A stretch of DNA of 19,572 nucleotides, taken from assembly GCA_964650085.1 (NCBI GenBank), contig CAZYSE010000015.1, positions 1 through 19,572 of the forward strand, given 5' to 3'. Below, in pieces: positions 6,681 to 14,979 of this stretch. The DNA comes from KLAP211 sp964650085 (GTDB lineage: Bacteria; Patescibacteriota; Dojkabacteria; J137). The notes under the pieces are model-generated. The model worked only from the letters and a program-made list of their open reading frames with translations. It was not told the DNA's origin and searched no databases. Numbering within the stretch: position 1 is the stretch's first letter; the number at the start of each line of letters is the position of its first letter. Position numbers and translations under genes: made by a program.

Positions 6681-6689
6681 TGATATAAT
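6681..6689 (+). promoter_or_regulatory. nusA promoter, extended -10
   Basis: TGATATAAT combines TGn with a perfect TATAAT (6684-6689). The -35 candidate TTAGAA (6660-6665, spacer 18) is weak. Transcription would start near 6696, giving a leader of about 20 bases with no Shine-Dalgarno. Confidence 0.6.
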
Positions 6690-6716
6690 TCGATGTTTAA
6701 GTTTTAGAAAACACTT

Positions 6717-7856
6717 ATGTCACAATCAGATTTTATATCAGCAATTAGACAAATTGCGGCGGAAAGAAAAATTGATGCTGATGAGATCATTAATGCAGTT
6801 AAAGAGGCTGTAGCTTCTACATACAAAGCAGAATACGGTTTTGGCGATCAAGAGAAGTTAAAGGTTGAAATTAATCCAGAGGAAGGAAATATCCAAGTTT
6901 TTGCTGAAAAAGAGGTTGTTTCGAAGATTGAAGACGAAAGTATCGAAATTACGCTTGAAAATGCAAAGAAAACAGACAAAACCCTAAAACTAGGTGATTT
7001 TGTGTTGGTTGATATCACTCCAAAAGGAGATTTCGGAAGAATCGCTGCTCAAACAGCAAGACAGATCATTGTTCAGAGATTAAGAGAAGCAGAGAAAGAC
7101 GCAGCTATCAGACAAGTTCAAGACAAAGTTGGAGAAGTTGTTACTGTATTTGTTCAAAAAGTTACACAAACTGGAGACGTTATCTGCGAAATCAACAGAG
7201 CAAAGGCAGTTATGCCAAAAGAAGAGAAAATCAACGGAGAATTCTACAAACTAGGAAGCAATATCAAAGTTTTATTGAAGGAAATTGTTGAAGAAGAAAA
7301 TGGTAACAAATACTTATTGGTTTCCAGAGCTGATCCTGAATTCCTACACGGATTGTTCAAGATGGAAGTTCCAGAAATTGAATCAGGAACTGTTGAAATT
7401 GTAAGTATTGCAAGAGAGCCTGGATCTAGATCAAAAGTTGCTGTTAGATCTTTAGCTCAAGGTGTAGACCCAATCGGATCTTGCGTTGGACAAAAGGGAA
7501 TCAGAATTAATGCTATCTCAAATGAACTTAAGGCAGGAGCATTCGAAGAAAAAATCGACATTATTCCTTACCACGAAGACAGAGATAGATTCTTAATGAG
7601 CTCAATTAGTCCTGCAGAAGCTATCGAAGTAAAGATTGTAGACGAAGAACAAAAATTAGCGATAATTGTTGTTCCAGATAACAAGGAGTCTTTAGCAATT
7701 GGAAGAGACGGTCAAAATGTAAGACTAGCTTCAAAACTAACAGGTTGGAGTATCGAAATTAAGGGTGAAAGTGAGGCAGCAGGAAGAGAAAAACCAGCTC
7801 CAGAAGTAGCGGCACCTGAGGTAAGTGAAGTTGTTGAGGAAGAAAAAGCAGCTTAA
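6717..7856 (+). CDS. nusA: Transcription termination/antitermination factor NusA
   Basis: 379 residues. NusA binds RNA polymerase and nascent RNA and controls pausing, termination and antitermination. Domains in order: N-terminal polymerase-binding domain (1-125; FGRIAAQTARQIIVQRLREAE at 106-126), S1 RNA-binding domain (about 135-202), KH1 (about 235-295; DPIGSCVGQKGIRI at 251-264) and KH2 (about 300-349; AIGRDGQNVRLASKLTG at 327-343). There are no C-terminal acidic repeats as in enterobacteria. The end is a short Ala/Glu/Pro tail (351-379). The gene stands alone: rimP and infB, its usual operon partners, are absent. All arginines I read are AGA, a marker of the host codon bias. A strong intrinsic terminator follows 38 bases after the stop. 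Confidence 0.97.
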   Translation: MSQSDFISAIRQIAAERKIDADEIINAVKEAVASTYKAEYGFGDQEKLKVEINPEEGNIQVFAEKEVVSKIEDESIEITLENAKKTDKTLKLGDFVLVDITPKGDFGRIAAQTARQIIVQRLREAEKDAAIRQVQDKVGEVVTVFVQKVTQTGDVICEINRAKAVMPKEEKINGEFYKLGSNIKVLLKEIVEEENGNKYLLVSRADPEFLHGLFKMEVPEIESGTVEIVSIAREPGSRSKVAVRSLAQGVDPIGSCVGQKGIRINAISNELKAGAFEEKIDIIPYHEDRDRFLMSSISPAEAIEVKIVDEEQKLAIIVVPDNKESLAIGRDGQNVRLASKLTGWSIEIKGESEAAGREKPAPEVAAPEVSEVVEEEKAA

Positions 7857-7863
7857 AGAAAAG

Positions 7864-7887
7864 CTAAAAGGTTTAAAGGCTAAAAAA
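7864..7887. repeat. Short word repeat, octad version
   Basis: CTAAAAGG, TTTAAAGG, CTAAAAAA is a run of three 8-base words. It shares the core CTAAA...AAAGGCTAAAAA with 1188-1208, and the reverse complement of 8358-8393 contains the same AAAGGTTTAAAG. Confidence 0.45.
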
Positions 7888-7893
7888 CTTAGG

Positions 7894-7914
7894 ACTCCCG
7901 AAAGGGAGTTTTTT
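7894..7914 (+). terminator. Intrinsic terminator of nusA
   Basis: ACTCCC (7894-7899), loop GAAA, GGGAGT (7904-7909), then TTTTTT (7909-7914). A 6-bp stem with a stable GNRA-type loop and a U-run is a textbook terminator. A-run 7883-7888 lets it serve partly for the convergent gene at 7923 as well. Confidence 0.92.
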
Positions 7915-7922
7915 GATATGTA

Positions 7923-8225
7923 TTAGTTCCTTTTATAGAAGATATTCGCTAAAGACAATATTGTCGTAGTCATTATTAGAATAACACCTAAATTCCCAAT
8001 TCCATTATTCATTATAAATATTAGGTTTAAAGCAAGGTATAGAACCAATGCAGACAAAACAACGTATCTTTTATCAAGTTTAATCTTCAAAAGAATGAGT
8101 AAAGATGCAGCAATCATAATCAAGTTGCTAGCTATTCGAAGAGGCTCAGGTTGGTTAATAGCAATGTGTAGGACTATATCGAATATATTCACTAGGACTA
8201 GAGCTGATATAAGAGCTTTTATCAT
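7923..8225 (-). CDS. Small multi-helix membrane protein, unknown function
   Basis: 100 residues, very hydrophobic, with four likely membrane helices (about 3-20, 29-47, 53-71, 75-95) and a basic tail (YKRN). Short charged loops (KIKLDKR at 47-53) separate the second and third helices. No recognised family. It is supported as a real gene by a good upstream promoter, by lying between its own promoter and the nusA terminator, and by ordinary codon use. The ATG is at 8223-8225, without a Shine-Dalgarno. It could be a small transporter-like or envelope protein; nothing visible decides this. Confidence 0.65.
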   Translation of the reverse strand: MIKALISALVLVNIFDIVLHIAINQPEPLRIASNLIMIAASLLILLKIKLDKRYVVLSALVLYLALNLIFIMNNGIGNLGVILIMTTTILSLANIFYKRN

Positions 8226-8252
8226 AAGTTACGATTAAGAGTTAATAATGTA

Positions 8253-8281
8253 ATGATAAGGAATTAACTATTGCATGGCAA
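8253..8281 (-). promoter_or_regulatory. Promoter of the 7923-8225 gene
   Basis: On the minus strand this reads TTGCCA (8276-8281), a 17-base spacer, then TATCAT (8253-8258). Each hexamer matches consensus at five of six positions. The start codon lies about 27 bases below the -10. Confidence 0.6.
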
Positions 8282-8334
8282 GTTTAAGATATGTAGAACT
8301 GGGTTTTGGCCTTCATTTAGAGACGCAATTACGC

Positions 8335-8340
8335 TATAAT
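8335..8340 (+). promoter_or_regulatory. -10 box upstream of tRNA-Glu
   Basis: TATAAT at 8335-8340, about 60 bases before the tRNA. The -35 position (TTCATT, 8312-8317, spacer 17) is weak. The transcribed leader would include the heptad array at 8358-8393. Confidence 0.5.
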
Positions 8341-8357
8341 TCAAAGGAAAAAGTGGG

Positions 8358-8393
8358 TTTTTAGCTTCTAGCTTTAAACCTTTGAGCTTTTTC
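8358..8393 (-). repeat. Heptad array, minus-strand orientation
   Basis: Read on the minus strand, this gives the 7-base words TCAAAGG, TTTAAAG, CTAGAAG, CTAAAAA in register, after GAAAAAGC. It shares AAAGGTTTAAAG with 7868-7880 and the TCAAAGG and CTAAAAA words with 1195-1208. It lies in the leader of tRNA-Glu. Confidence 0.5.
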
Positions 8394-8399
8394 AGTTTT

Positions 8400-8471
8400 G
8401 GCCTCGTCGTCTAACGGTTAGGACGCTAGATTCTCAATCTGGCAATCGGAGTTCGATTCTCCGCGAGGTCA
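8400..8471 (+). tRNA. tRNA-Glu, anticodon CTC
   Basis: A full cloverleaf. The acceptor is GGCCTCG (8400-8406) with CGAGGTC (8464-8470), including one G-T pair, and discriminator A8471. The D arm is 8409-8424. The anticodon stem is CTAGA/TCTGG (8426-8430, 8438-8442) around TTCTCAA, giving anticodon CTC, which reads GAG. The T arm is CGGAG-TTCGATT-CTCCG (8447-8463). CCA is not encoded, so it must be added after transcription. The MDR gene converges on it from 14 bases away. Confidence 0.95.
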
Positions 8472-8485
8472 TTTTAACTTTTCCT

Positions 8486-9448
8486 TCATTCCCCGATCTT
8501 CAACACTACATTCCCCCTCCTATGCTTCTTCTCAATCAACTCATGGGCTTTTTCTACATCTTTCATCTCAAACTCACTATCGATAATCGGTTTAAAATCC
8601 CCACTTTCTATAAGTTTAGTCATATATTCTAAATTAGCGGGGGTCTGCATTAATCCTGTTGCTGCGAATGCTGCTTTCTTGTTTCCAAACATCATTGTTC
8701 TTAACGTTGAAAATGCAACACCAAAAGTTGGTACTGTCGCTAAAAACATTCCTTTTTCTGTCAAGGATTTCTTCGCTTCTCCGAAAGAGCTTTTTCCTAC
8801 TACATCAAAAATAAAGTCATACTTTTCACCATTGTTCAAAAAGTCTTCTACTTCATAATTTATAACTTTGTCCGCTCCAATGGATTTTACAAACTCTGTG
8901 TTTTCTTTACTACAAACCGCAGTAACTTTTGCTCCATAATATTTTGCTAGTTGAACAGCAGAACTCCCTACATTTCCAGTAGCACCGTTTACTAAAATTG
9001 ATTGTCCTTTTTTAATCTTTGCAATATCTCGTAAGAAAACAAGCGCAGTTAGTCCGCCGTCCGTAACCGAAGTAGCTTCTGCAAAACTAACATTCTTAGG
9101 CATTTTCCCAACTACTTTATCTTCATTCACACAGAGATATTCAGCATTTGCTCCTGAGTCTGGACTCATCCCGTAAACTTCATCACCAACTTTAAATTTG
9201 GTTACTTTCTCACCAACGGATTCAACAACTCCTGCAAAATCGCTTCCAAAAATATTATTCGGTTTTGTTAAACCACTAAAGAATCGTACTATGAATGGTT
9301 TACCTGATCGCATTGCTGCATCAGTTGGAGTTACGGTCGAATAATGTACTTTAATTAAAATTTGATCTTCTTTTGGAGATGGCTTTTCTACATTTGCGAT
9401 GTATAAAACTTCTGGATCGCCATACTTTTTTGCTCTTACTGCCTTCAT
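8486..9448 (-). CDS. Zinc-free MDR-superfamily oxidoreductase (quinone-oxidoreductase-like)
   Basis: 320 residues, the usual length for the quinone-oxidoreductase branch of the medium-chain dehydrogenases, which reduce quinones or activated alkenes and carbonyls with NAD(P)H. The N-terminal catalytic domain has TPTDAAMRSG (41-50) and GSDFAGVVESVGEKV (68-82). The Rossmann domain has VNGATGNVGSSAVQLAKYYGAKV (153-175), an AxGxVG loop typical of this branch. The C-terminus EKKHRRGNVVLKI is also typical. No catalytic or structural zinc cysteines are present. The ATG is at 9446-9448. It has a strong promoter whose -35 is covered by the same 20-bp site seen at the XRE operon, so repression by that regulator is likely. 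The genes on either side (tRNA-Glu; serine hydrolase) give no pathway. Confidence 0.9.
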   Translation of the reverse strand: MKAVRAKKYGDPEVLYIANVEKPSPKEDQILIKVHYSTVTPTDAAMRSGKPFIVRFFSGLTKPNNIFGSDFAGVVESVGEKVTKFKVGDEVYGMSPDSGANAEYLCVNEDKVVGKMPKNVSFAEATSVTDGGLTALVFLRDIAKIKKGQSILVNGATGNVGSSAVQLAKYYGAKVTAVCSKENTEFVKSIGADKVINYEVEDFLNNGEKYDFIFDVVGKSSFGEAKKSLTEKGMFLATVPTFGVAFSTLRTMMFGNKKAAFAATGLMQTPANLEYMTKLIESGDFKPIIDSEFEMKDVEKAHELIEKKHRRGNVVLKIGE

Positions 9449-9493
9449 TTTTACTTTTATAATAATTAATTATTTTTAATATTACTAAAATTG

Positions 9494-9522
9494 ATTGTAA
9501 AGAAGATTCTACTAGATGTCAA
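9494..9522 (-). promoter_or_regulatory. Promoter of the MDR oxidoreductase gene
   Basis: On the minus strand: TTGACA (9517-9522, perfect), a 17-base spacer, and TACAAT (9494-9499). The leader is about 39 bases, AT-rich, with a palindrome AATAATTAATTATT (9461-9474). Confidence 0.8.
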
Positions 9523-9535
9523 GCAAACTATACAT
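9516..9535. promoter_or_regulatory. Candidate operator shared with the XRE operon
   Basis: ATGTCAAGCAAACTATACAT covers the -35 of the MDR gene. The site at 17245-17264 has the same ends: ATGTCAAG on the left and TATACAT on the right, with identical total length. Outer ATGT/ACAT and AG/CT pairs make it an imperfect palindrome, as expected for a dimeric repressor. It is also 12 bases above the -35 of the divergent hydrolase gene. Confidence 0.65.
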
Positions 9536-9546
9536 TGAGTGTGTTT

Positions 9547-9575
9547 TTGAGCAGCGTTGCTACAAATGATAGAAT
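9547..9575 (+). promoter_or_regulatory. Promoter of the serine hydrolase gene
   Basis: TTGAGC (9547-9552), a 17-base spacer, and TAGAAT (9570-9575) preceded by TGA, giving an extended -10. The start codon at 9605 lies about 24 bases past the predicted transcription start. Confidence 0.6.
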
Positions 9576-9604
9576 AGCTAATAAATATTTAAAAAGAATC
9601 GACA

Positions 9605-10663
9605 ATGATCGACTTAATAACAAAACTCCAACACCTAGTCACTAAAAAAATCGATGGTAAAAATCTACACGGTATTGCTGTGAAGGTAGAAAAAGGAAAT
9701 GGAGAAGTAATATTTAAAGGCTCTTCGGGTAATTTAGGTGTGGATACACAGTACTTTATTGCAAGTACGACTAAAATCTACATAACAGCTTTAATAATGA
9801 AGCTCGTAAGTGAGGATAAAATTTCCCTCGACGATACATTAGAAAAGTTTTTCTCGGATGCTATAGTTTCAAATCTTAACAACTTCCGAGGAACAGATTA
9901 TTGTTCCGAAATCACAATCAGAAACTTGTTAGCACATACATCGGGAATCCCCGATTACTTTATGGGTAAGCTACCAGATGGCACAAGCCTCCTAGATAGT
10001 ATTACTCAAGGTAAAGATCAAACATGGACTTTCGAAGATGCATTAACTATGGCTAAATCGCAGTCATCGGGTTTCAAACCAAATCAAAAGGGTAGAGCGT
10101 TATATTCCGACACAAACTTCCAAATCTTAGGTCGAATTGTAGAAATAGTAAGAGATTCTACTATTGCAGAAGTTTTGATGGATGAGATTTTTAAACCATT
10201 AGGTTTGGGGAGCACGTATTTATATGTTGATTCAGAAGATAAAAAACCATTGCCACTTTATTACAAAGACAAAACTTTGAATATTCCAAAAGCTATGACT
10301 TCGTTTAAAGCTGATGGTGGAATAGTTTCCACCTTGGACGATTGTATGAAATTTGTAAAAGCATTTTTTGATGGATCCATTTTTCCTAAATCATACTTGG
10401 AAGAAATGACAGTAGAATTTAATCGAATATTCTTTCCATTGCAGTATGGAGTTGGGCTTATGAAGTTTGATTTCCCATCAATATTTACCTTGTTCAGAAA
10501 GACACCAATTTTGTTAGGGCATTCTGGATTGAGTGGTGCGTTTTCTTACTATTCACCTCAGTTAGATTTATACATTTGCGGAACAGTCAATCAGATTGCT
10601 TACCCAAGTAATTCGTATCGAATGTTGGTTGAGGTTATGCAGATGCTTAAGAACAATTTATAA
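9605..10663 (+). CDS. Class C beta-lactamase-type serine hydrolase
   Basis: 352 residues of the beta-lactamase/penicillin-binding serine hydrolase fold (family S12-like: DD-peptidases, esterases, amidases). The nucleophile motif SxxK is STTK (54-57). The second motif is YSD (167-169) in YSDTNFQILG, where class C enzymes have YxN; the Asp form is common among non-lactamase members. The third motif is HSG (306-308) in LGHSGLSGAF. LLAHTSGIPDY (108-118) is another family signature. There is no signal peptide, so it probably acts in the cytoplasm, and antibiotic resistance is an unlikely role. The substrate is unknown. The ATG at 9605 follows a good promoter and lacks a Shine-Dalgarno. Divergent from the MDR gene. 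Confidence 0.9.
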   Translation: MIDLITKLQHLVTKKIDGKNLHGIAVKVEKGNGEVIFKGSSGNLGVDTQYFIASTTKIYITALIMKLVSEDKISLDDTLEKFFSDAIVSNLNNFRGTDYCSEITIRNLLAHTSGIPDYFMGKLPDGTSLLDSITQGKDQTWTFEDALTMAKSQSSGFKPNQKGRALYSDTNFQILGRIVEIVRDSTIAEVLMDEIFKPLGLGSTYLYVDSEDKKPLPLYYKDKTLNIPKAMTSFKADGGIVSTLDDCMKFVKAFFDGSIFPKSYLEEMTVEFNRIFFPLQYGVGLMKFDFPSIFTLFRKTPILLGHSGLSGAFSYYSPQLDLYICGTVNQIAYPSNSYRMLVEVMQMLKNNL

Positions 10664-10666
10664 TTG

Positions 10667-10686
10667 GATTAAACTCCAGTCCTACC
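10667..10686. repeat. Direct repeat left of the helicase gene (pyrD-end-like)
   Basis: GATTAAACTCCAGTCCTACC matches GATTAAACCCCAGTCCCAAC (14960-14979) at 17 of 20 bases. The right copy is the 3' end of pyrD. On the minus strand this left copy reads GRTGV-stop, close to the pyrD ending VGTGV-stop. The pair brackets the whole helicase-nuclease gene. Confidence 0.6.
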
Positions 10687-10709
10687 TGTTATCGGGGTGT
10701 AAAATTTTG

Positions 10710-10715
10710 TATAAT
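10710..10715 (+). promoter_or_regulatory. -10 of the helicase-nuclease gene
   Basis: TATAAT at 10710-10715 with a weak -35 (TGTTAT, 10687-10692, spacer 17). Transcription would begin about four bases before the ATG at 10726, so the mRNA may be nearly leaderless. Confidence 0.55.
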
Positions 10716-10725
10716 AGACAAAAAT

Positions 10726-13700
10726 ATGACAAGCCTCAAACAATTAGCCCAGTACTGCCGTGACTACATAGATTTGATCTCGCCTAGTTTGCTGTCGAGA
10801 CAGGCAAAGCAGGTTGTAATTCCACAGGAGATACTGGATGCTACACCACTATATAAAGATGATGAAGGAATTGACTATGATTCTTTAGTATTACTACTCA
10901 AACTAGAACCTAAGCTCGAATTACTTGAAGCGTCCGAAGATTCAGAAGAAGCTGACGTGCAGCATGAGTTGAGCGAAGAAGATCAAAAAAAGCTTGAAAT
11001 TGCACGTGTCTTGGATGACATTTACAGGAAGTACGAGACAAGCTCATATACAAAACAAGTATCATTAAGGTTCGGAAGAGTTAGCTTCTCTGCGCAATCT
11101 ATAAATGATTCTGGCGACGAAGAGACTGAGGAAAAAAATGGCATTAAGCACGTTGAGCAGTATCTCTTCTCAGTACCAGTTACAATATCATTCCTTGATT
11201 CAGGTGGTGCGAGACATTACTCTCTGATAGTTGATGACTCAATGATCACAACACATGTAGGTTTCTTAAATGAGTTTCTACCGCAAGTTGATCGTGATGA
11301 GATATTTAAGTTCGTTGCGCAGAGTGAAGCAGACGAAAAGACTGCTATTCCAGTTGATCCAAGTTTTGTCGACGAGCTTTGGTCTAAGATCACCCACCTC
11401 CTACGAGAAAAAGGTGCAAACGAAATAATTGCTGAACCAGACATGGCAAGTGTTCTTGTGATACTACTACCAAAAGTAAACTATTTCTTGTCACAAGACC
11501 TATCAGGAATTATTGAACAAGCAGACGATGAATCACTTCTTGAAACTTCGTTAAGCGCATGGGTAAACGACCGGGATATGTCTATTAGTCAAGAAGCTGA
11601 AGATGACGGTGGACAAGAATTATTTTTTCCATTTCCTTACGACAAGTCACAGTTACAAGTTTTAGGTAAATTAGGAAACCGAGCAGCCGTAGTAGAAGGG
11701 CCTCCTGGCACAGGTAAGTCACAAACAATTGCTAATATCTTGAGTCATTTAGCAGCAACCGGAAAAAAAGTATTATTTGTAAGCCAAAAAGATCAAGCTA
11801 TTCGAGGTGTTAAAGATAAGCTAAAAACACTCGAAATTCAGTACATGTATGGTTACTTACCAGATCGGTCATCTAGGCTGTATAGTGAGGAAGACGAGCG
11901 AGACAGTGCAGCAAATTCATTAAAGGGTATTGCACAGGCACTTTATTACCCAACAATTCCAACCGACCCTACACACGCACTTGTAAAGCTTCATGAATAC
12001 AAGCCACAGTTTGACAACTCCATTGAGGGAGGTCGTAAATACTTTGATTTACATAACGAATGGAAGTCTCTAGATTCATACGAATTCGGTGATAGTTCTC
12101 CAAAGATCACTAGGAACTGGTATGAAGAAATTCAAAAGTTATACAGTGACATTCAAAATGTACAGTCTAAAATTACTGACCTGGAGCAAGAACATGAGTA
12201 CCTGAATAAAAAGAGGACCGATGAAGAAGCTGCTCAAATGCAAGCTGTAGAAAGAAATGTGACGGTTGCCACTCAGTTCGCTCAAAAGANNNNNNNNNNA
12301 TTTATCATGATTCCGATTTGCTTTGGGGGTTATCACATGCCGATGTCGCCAAAATGTTACTACGACTTCTTGATAGCTTTGAGAATCATGCTCCTGATCG
12401 TAAAACCAATTTCATCAAAATTAAGCTCAATAATTGGAAGCTGAGCAAAGAGTTGAATGTAGCAATTGATGCACTGCCGAGAGAGATGTATGAGTCGCTT
12501 CGGGAGATAGTATTTTCTGAAGATACGAAGACAAAACGCTTCATACAGCTTAAAGAAATTGCTGTATATTTTAGTGAGAAGGTTAAGTTAGATAAACTCA
12601 TCACAGAGCACAAGATGCAAGCTGATGAGATCAGTCAGTTATTGTTGAAAAAATCAGAGGAACTTAATGAACTTCAATCTCTGCTTGCTAGTCTGAGCCA
12701 GAGACTTGAACAGATACAGCTTGCTGCCGAAGACATGGGGCGTATTGAAGCTTTAGTCGAGCAAAATGGTGAAAGTGTATTTGAATATGTTGCTAGGCGA
12801 TGCGAATTAACAACTCAACTGAATAACTTCAAAATACTGAATCCGAATTTGATTAACGAAGAAATAATGCGGAAAAAAGCTACTTACAAATCACTTATCC
12901 GCGATTATCTAAAGAACCGATTATCACGACGTGTTGAAGAGTTTAAGCGAGTCAAGCACTATCGGGCATCGCTTGAAAGTATCGGTCGCAAATTAAGTAA
13001 GTCTAAAAAGGCTTATAAGACCTTTGATTCGTTGAAATCAAATCCAGATAACTTTGAAGTAATGTCGGGAATAATTCCAATTTGGATGATGGGCCTGGAT
13101 GATGCTTCTAGAGTCTTGCCACTTGCGCAAAACATCTTCGATTATGTAATTATTGACGAAGCCTCACAATGCAACATCGCTTATGCATTACCAGCGATGT
13201 ACAGAGCAAAGCACACAATACTCTTCGGAGATACCCTTCAAATGCGCGACACTACTACTGCATTCAAATCTAACGAACGCCTAAAAGCTCTTGCAAACAA
13301 GCATAAAATACCTGAAGACTTACAAATCAAAGCAAGTGAAGACTCGGTAAAATCCGTTATGGATATAGCCAAATTAGCGGGTTTCCAGACTACAGTATTA
13401 AGAAATCACTATCGTTCACCAATTGAACTTATTGGTTTCTCTAACGAAAATTTCTATGAACCTCGTGGTCGAAGACTGCAAGTTGTAAATGACGATATTC
13501 TAGCAACTGAAGAGGGTCGTGTGCTTACTAATCATTTGGTTGCGCTAAACTCAGCCGTAGAGCTATCTGAAAAGACAAATGTTACTGAGGCAGTTTATAT
13601 TCGTGATGTACTGTTACCAAAAATAAAATCCGATCCAAGCACAGCCGATAAGTCAATTGCTATTTTGACGTTTTTCAATGAACAAGCTGAATTACTTCGC

Positions 13701-14903
13701 AGAGTAGTCACCGATGACAAAATTAAAATTGCAGTAATCGAGGGAATTCAGGGTGACGAACGTGACATTGTGATTTATTCGTTCGTAATAAAATCACCCC
13801 AGGAGAAATCTCGATACATTGCATTGACCGGTGAAAGTGGAGAAATTCGTAAAGAGATCAACGAAGGACGTGTAAATGTTGCATTTAGCCGTGCTAAATT
13901 ACAGGTACACTGCGTAACTTCAATTGCACCTAATCACTGGCCTGAGGGTATCTGGATAAAGCGTTATCTGGAATATGTAGAAGAGCATGGTCGTGTACAT
14001 CGTTTAACAAAGACTGAGCAACATTTTGACTCGAAGTTTGAAGAGGATGTATATGACTACCTGTTCAGTAAGTTGGATCCAAGTAAGCATACACTTACAA
14101 CGCAGGTTGGAAGTTGTGGCTTTAAGATAGACTTAGTAGTCAGAAGTATTGAGACGGGCAAAAAACTTGCTATCGAATGTGATGGACCTACGCACTTTGA
14201 GATGGGTGATGGACAAGTCCGTGTTGCGAATGATTATGAGCGGCAGTTTGTACTTGAAACCGCAGGTTGGAGATTCTATCGAATCATATATTCAGAGTGG
14301 CTTGAAGAAGAGCATAAGCAAAAGCAAGAACTTTTCGACTACGTCGAACAATATATGAAACAAACTAAGTCAGTTAAAGAAGAAAATCCAGCTACTAATG
14401 AGCCTACCTATGTTCCAATATCAGTTGAAGTTCCAGCAGATTTTGTAGAAGCACTTAAAGCTAGTGCCGCAGCTCGGCCAACATCACGTTTTGGTCGTAA
14501 AGCACCTACCCAAAATAGCGATGAACACGTACCTAAGCTTGTTACAACAATTCCAGAACCTACATATGAACCGTTGCCAAGTGTAAATACGCAACCCGAA
14601 ATCAAGAAAGCTACTGCTCCTAAGAAGCAAGTTCAAGCTAAGCCAAAAGCCAACGCGACTGCTAAAAAAAGTGAATTTTCTGTTGGAGATCGAGAGGTAA
14701 ATCAAACTGAATTTGGTGATTATTTGAAGAGCAAAACTAATAAGAATATAGAGATACGCTACCAGTCTACGAGGGCAGGAAGTGCAAGATATATGCGAAC
14801 CTTACATTTAGTAGATTTCGACAATACATATTTATTCGTGAAGTTAGATGATAGAGAATATCCAATTAAGTTTCGAAGAGATAGAGTAGTAGAGTTCAAG
14901 TAA
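10726..14903 (+). CDS. Large SF1 helicase-nuclease with WYL-like tail, interrupted by a scaffold gap
   Basis: Probably one protein of about 1,390 residues. The frame shift at 12290-12299 is explained by the 10-N placeholder: the frames join if the true gap length leaves remainder 2 on division by 3. Before the gap: an unrecognised acidic N-terminal region (1-300), then Walker A GPPGTGKS (325-332; 11698-11721) and a Glu/Lys-rich coiled coil. After it: IIDEASQ (Walker B, 13149-13169), FGDTLQMRD (motif III), LRNHYRSP (motif IV), EGIQGDERDIVIYS (motif V) and RVNVAFSRAK (motif VI, 13869-13898). Next comes a Vsr/DUF559-type PD-(D/E)xK nuclease (FEEDVYDYL, KIDLVV, AIECDGPTHF, GWRFYRI; about 14020-14350). 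A Pro/Lys-rich linker leads to a small WYL-like beta domain (14748-14903). Mixed CGT, CGA, CGC, CGG and AGA arginine codons contrast with nusA and suggest transfer. Defence against foreign DNA is plausible; repair is the alternative. Confidence 0.85.
12290..12299. other. Scaffold gap (10 N) inside the helicase gene
   Basis: Ten N placeholders between the coiled-coil part and the rest of the helicase. Reading back from 12318 on the right, the frame is open to the gap edge (IYHDSDLLWGLSHADVAK), so no new gene starts there. The number of missing residues is unknown. Confidence 0.95.
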
Positions 14904-14959
14904 ATTGACCGGATTTTCTGAATTCTTCTGCTTTTATACTGCCATAAAGTCAACAATCA

Positions 14960-14979
14960 GATTAAACCCCAGTCCCAAC
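14960..14979. repeat. Direct repeat right of the helicase gene, at the pyrD 3' end
   Basis: GATTAAACCCCAGTCCCAAC includes the pyrD stop codon (14962-14964) and its last five sense codons. It pairs with the copy at 10667-10686 (17 of 20 identical, same orientation), 4,293 bases away. Confidence 0.6.

Noticed and set aside
9605..10663. A beta-lactamase resistance gene
   Set aside because: No signal peptide, YSD instead of YxN, and overall resemblance to general serine hydrolases. Resistance cannot be claimed.
12318..14903. A separate gene starting at TTG 12318
   Set aside because: The frame is open upstream to the N gap, the protein lacks Walker A, and the missing motif lies in the reading frame left of the gap. 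One gene split by a placeholder gap explains both parts.
14904..14961. Terminator between the helicase gene and pyrD
   Set aside because: AT-rich, but no stem of useful length followed by a T-run could be built on either strand.
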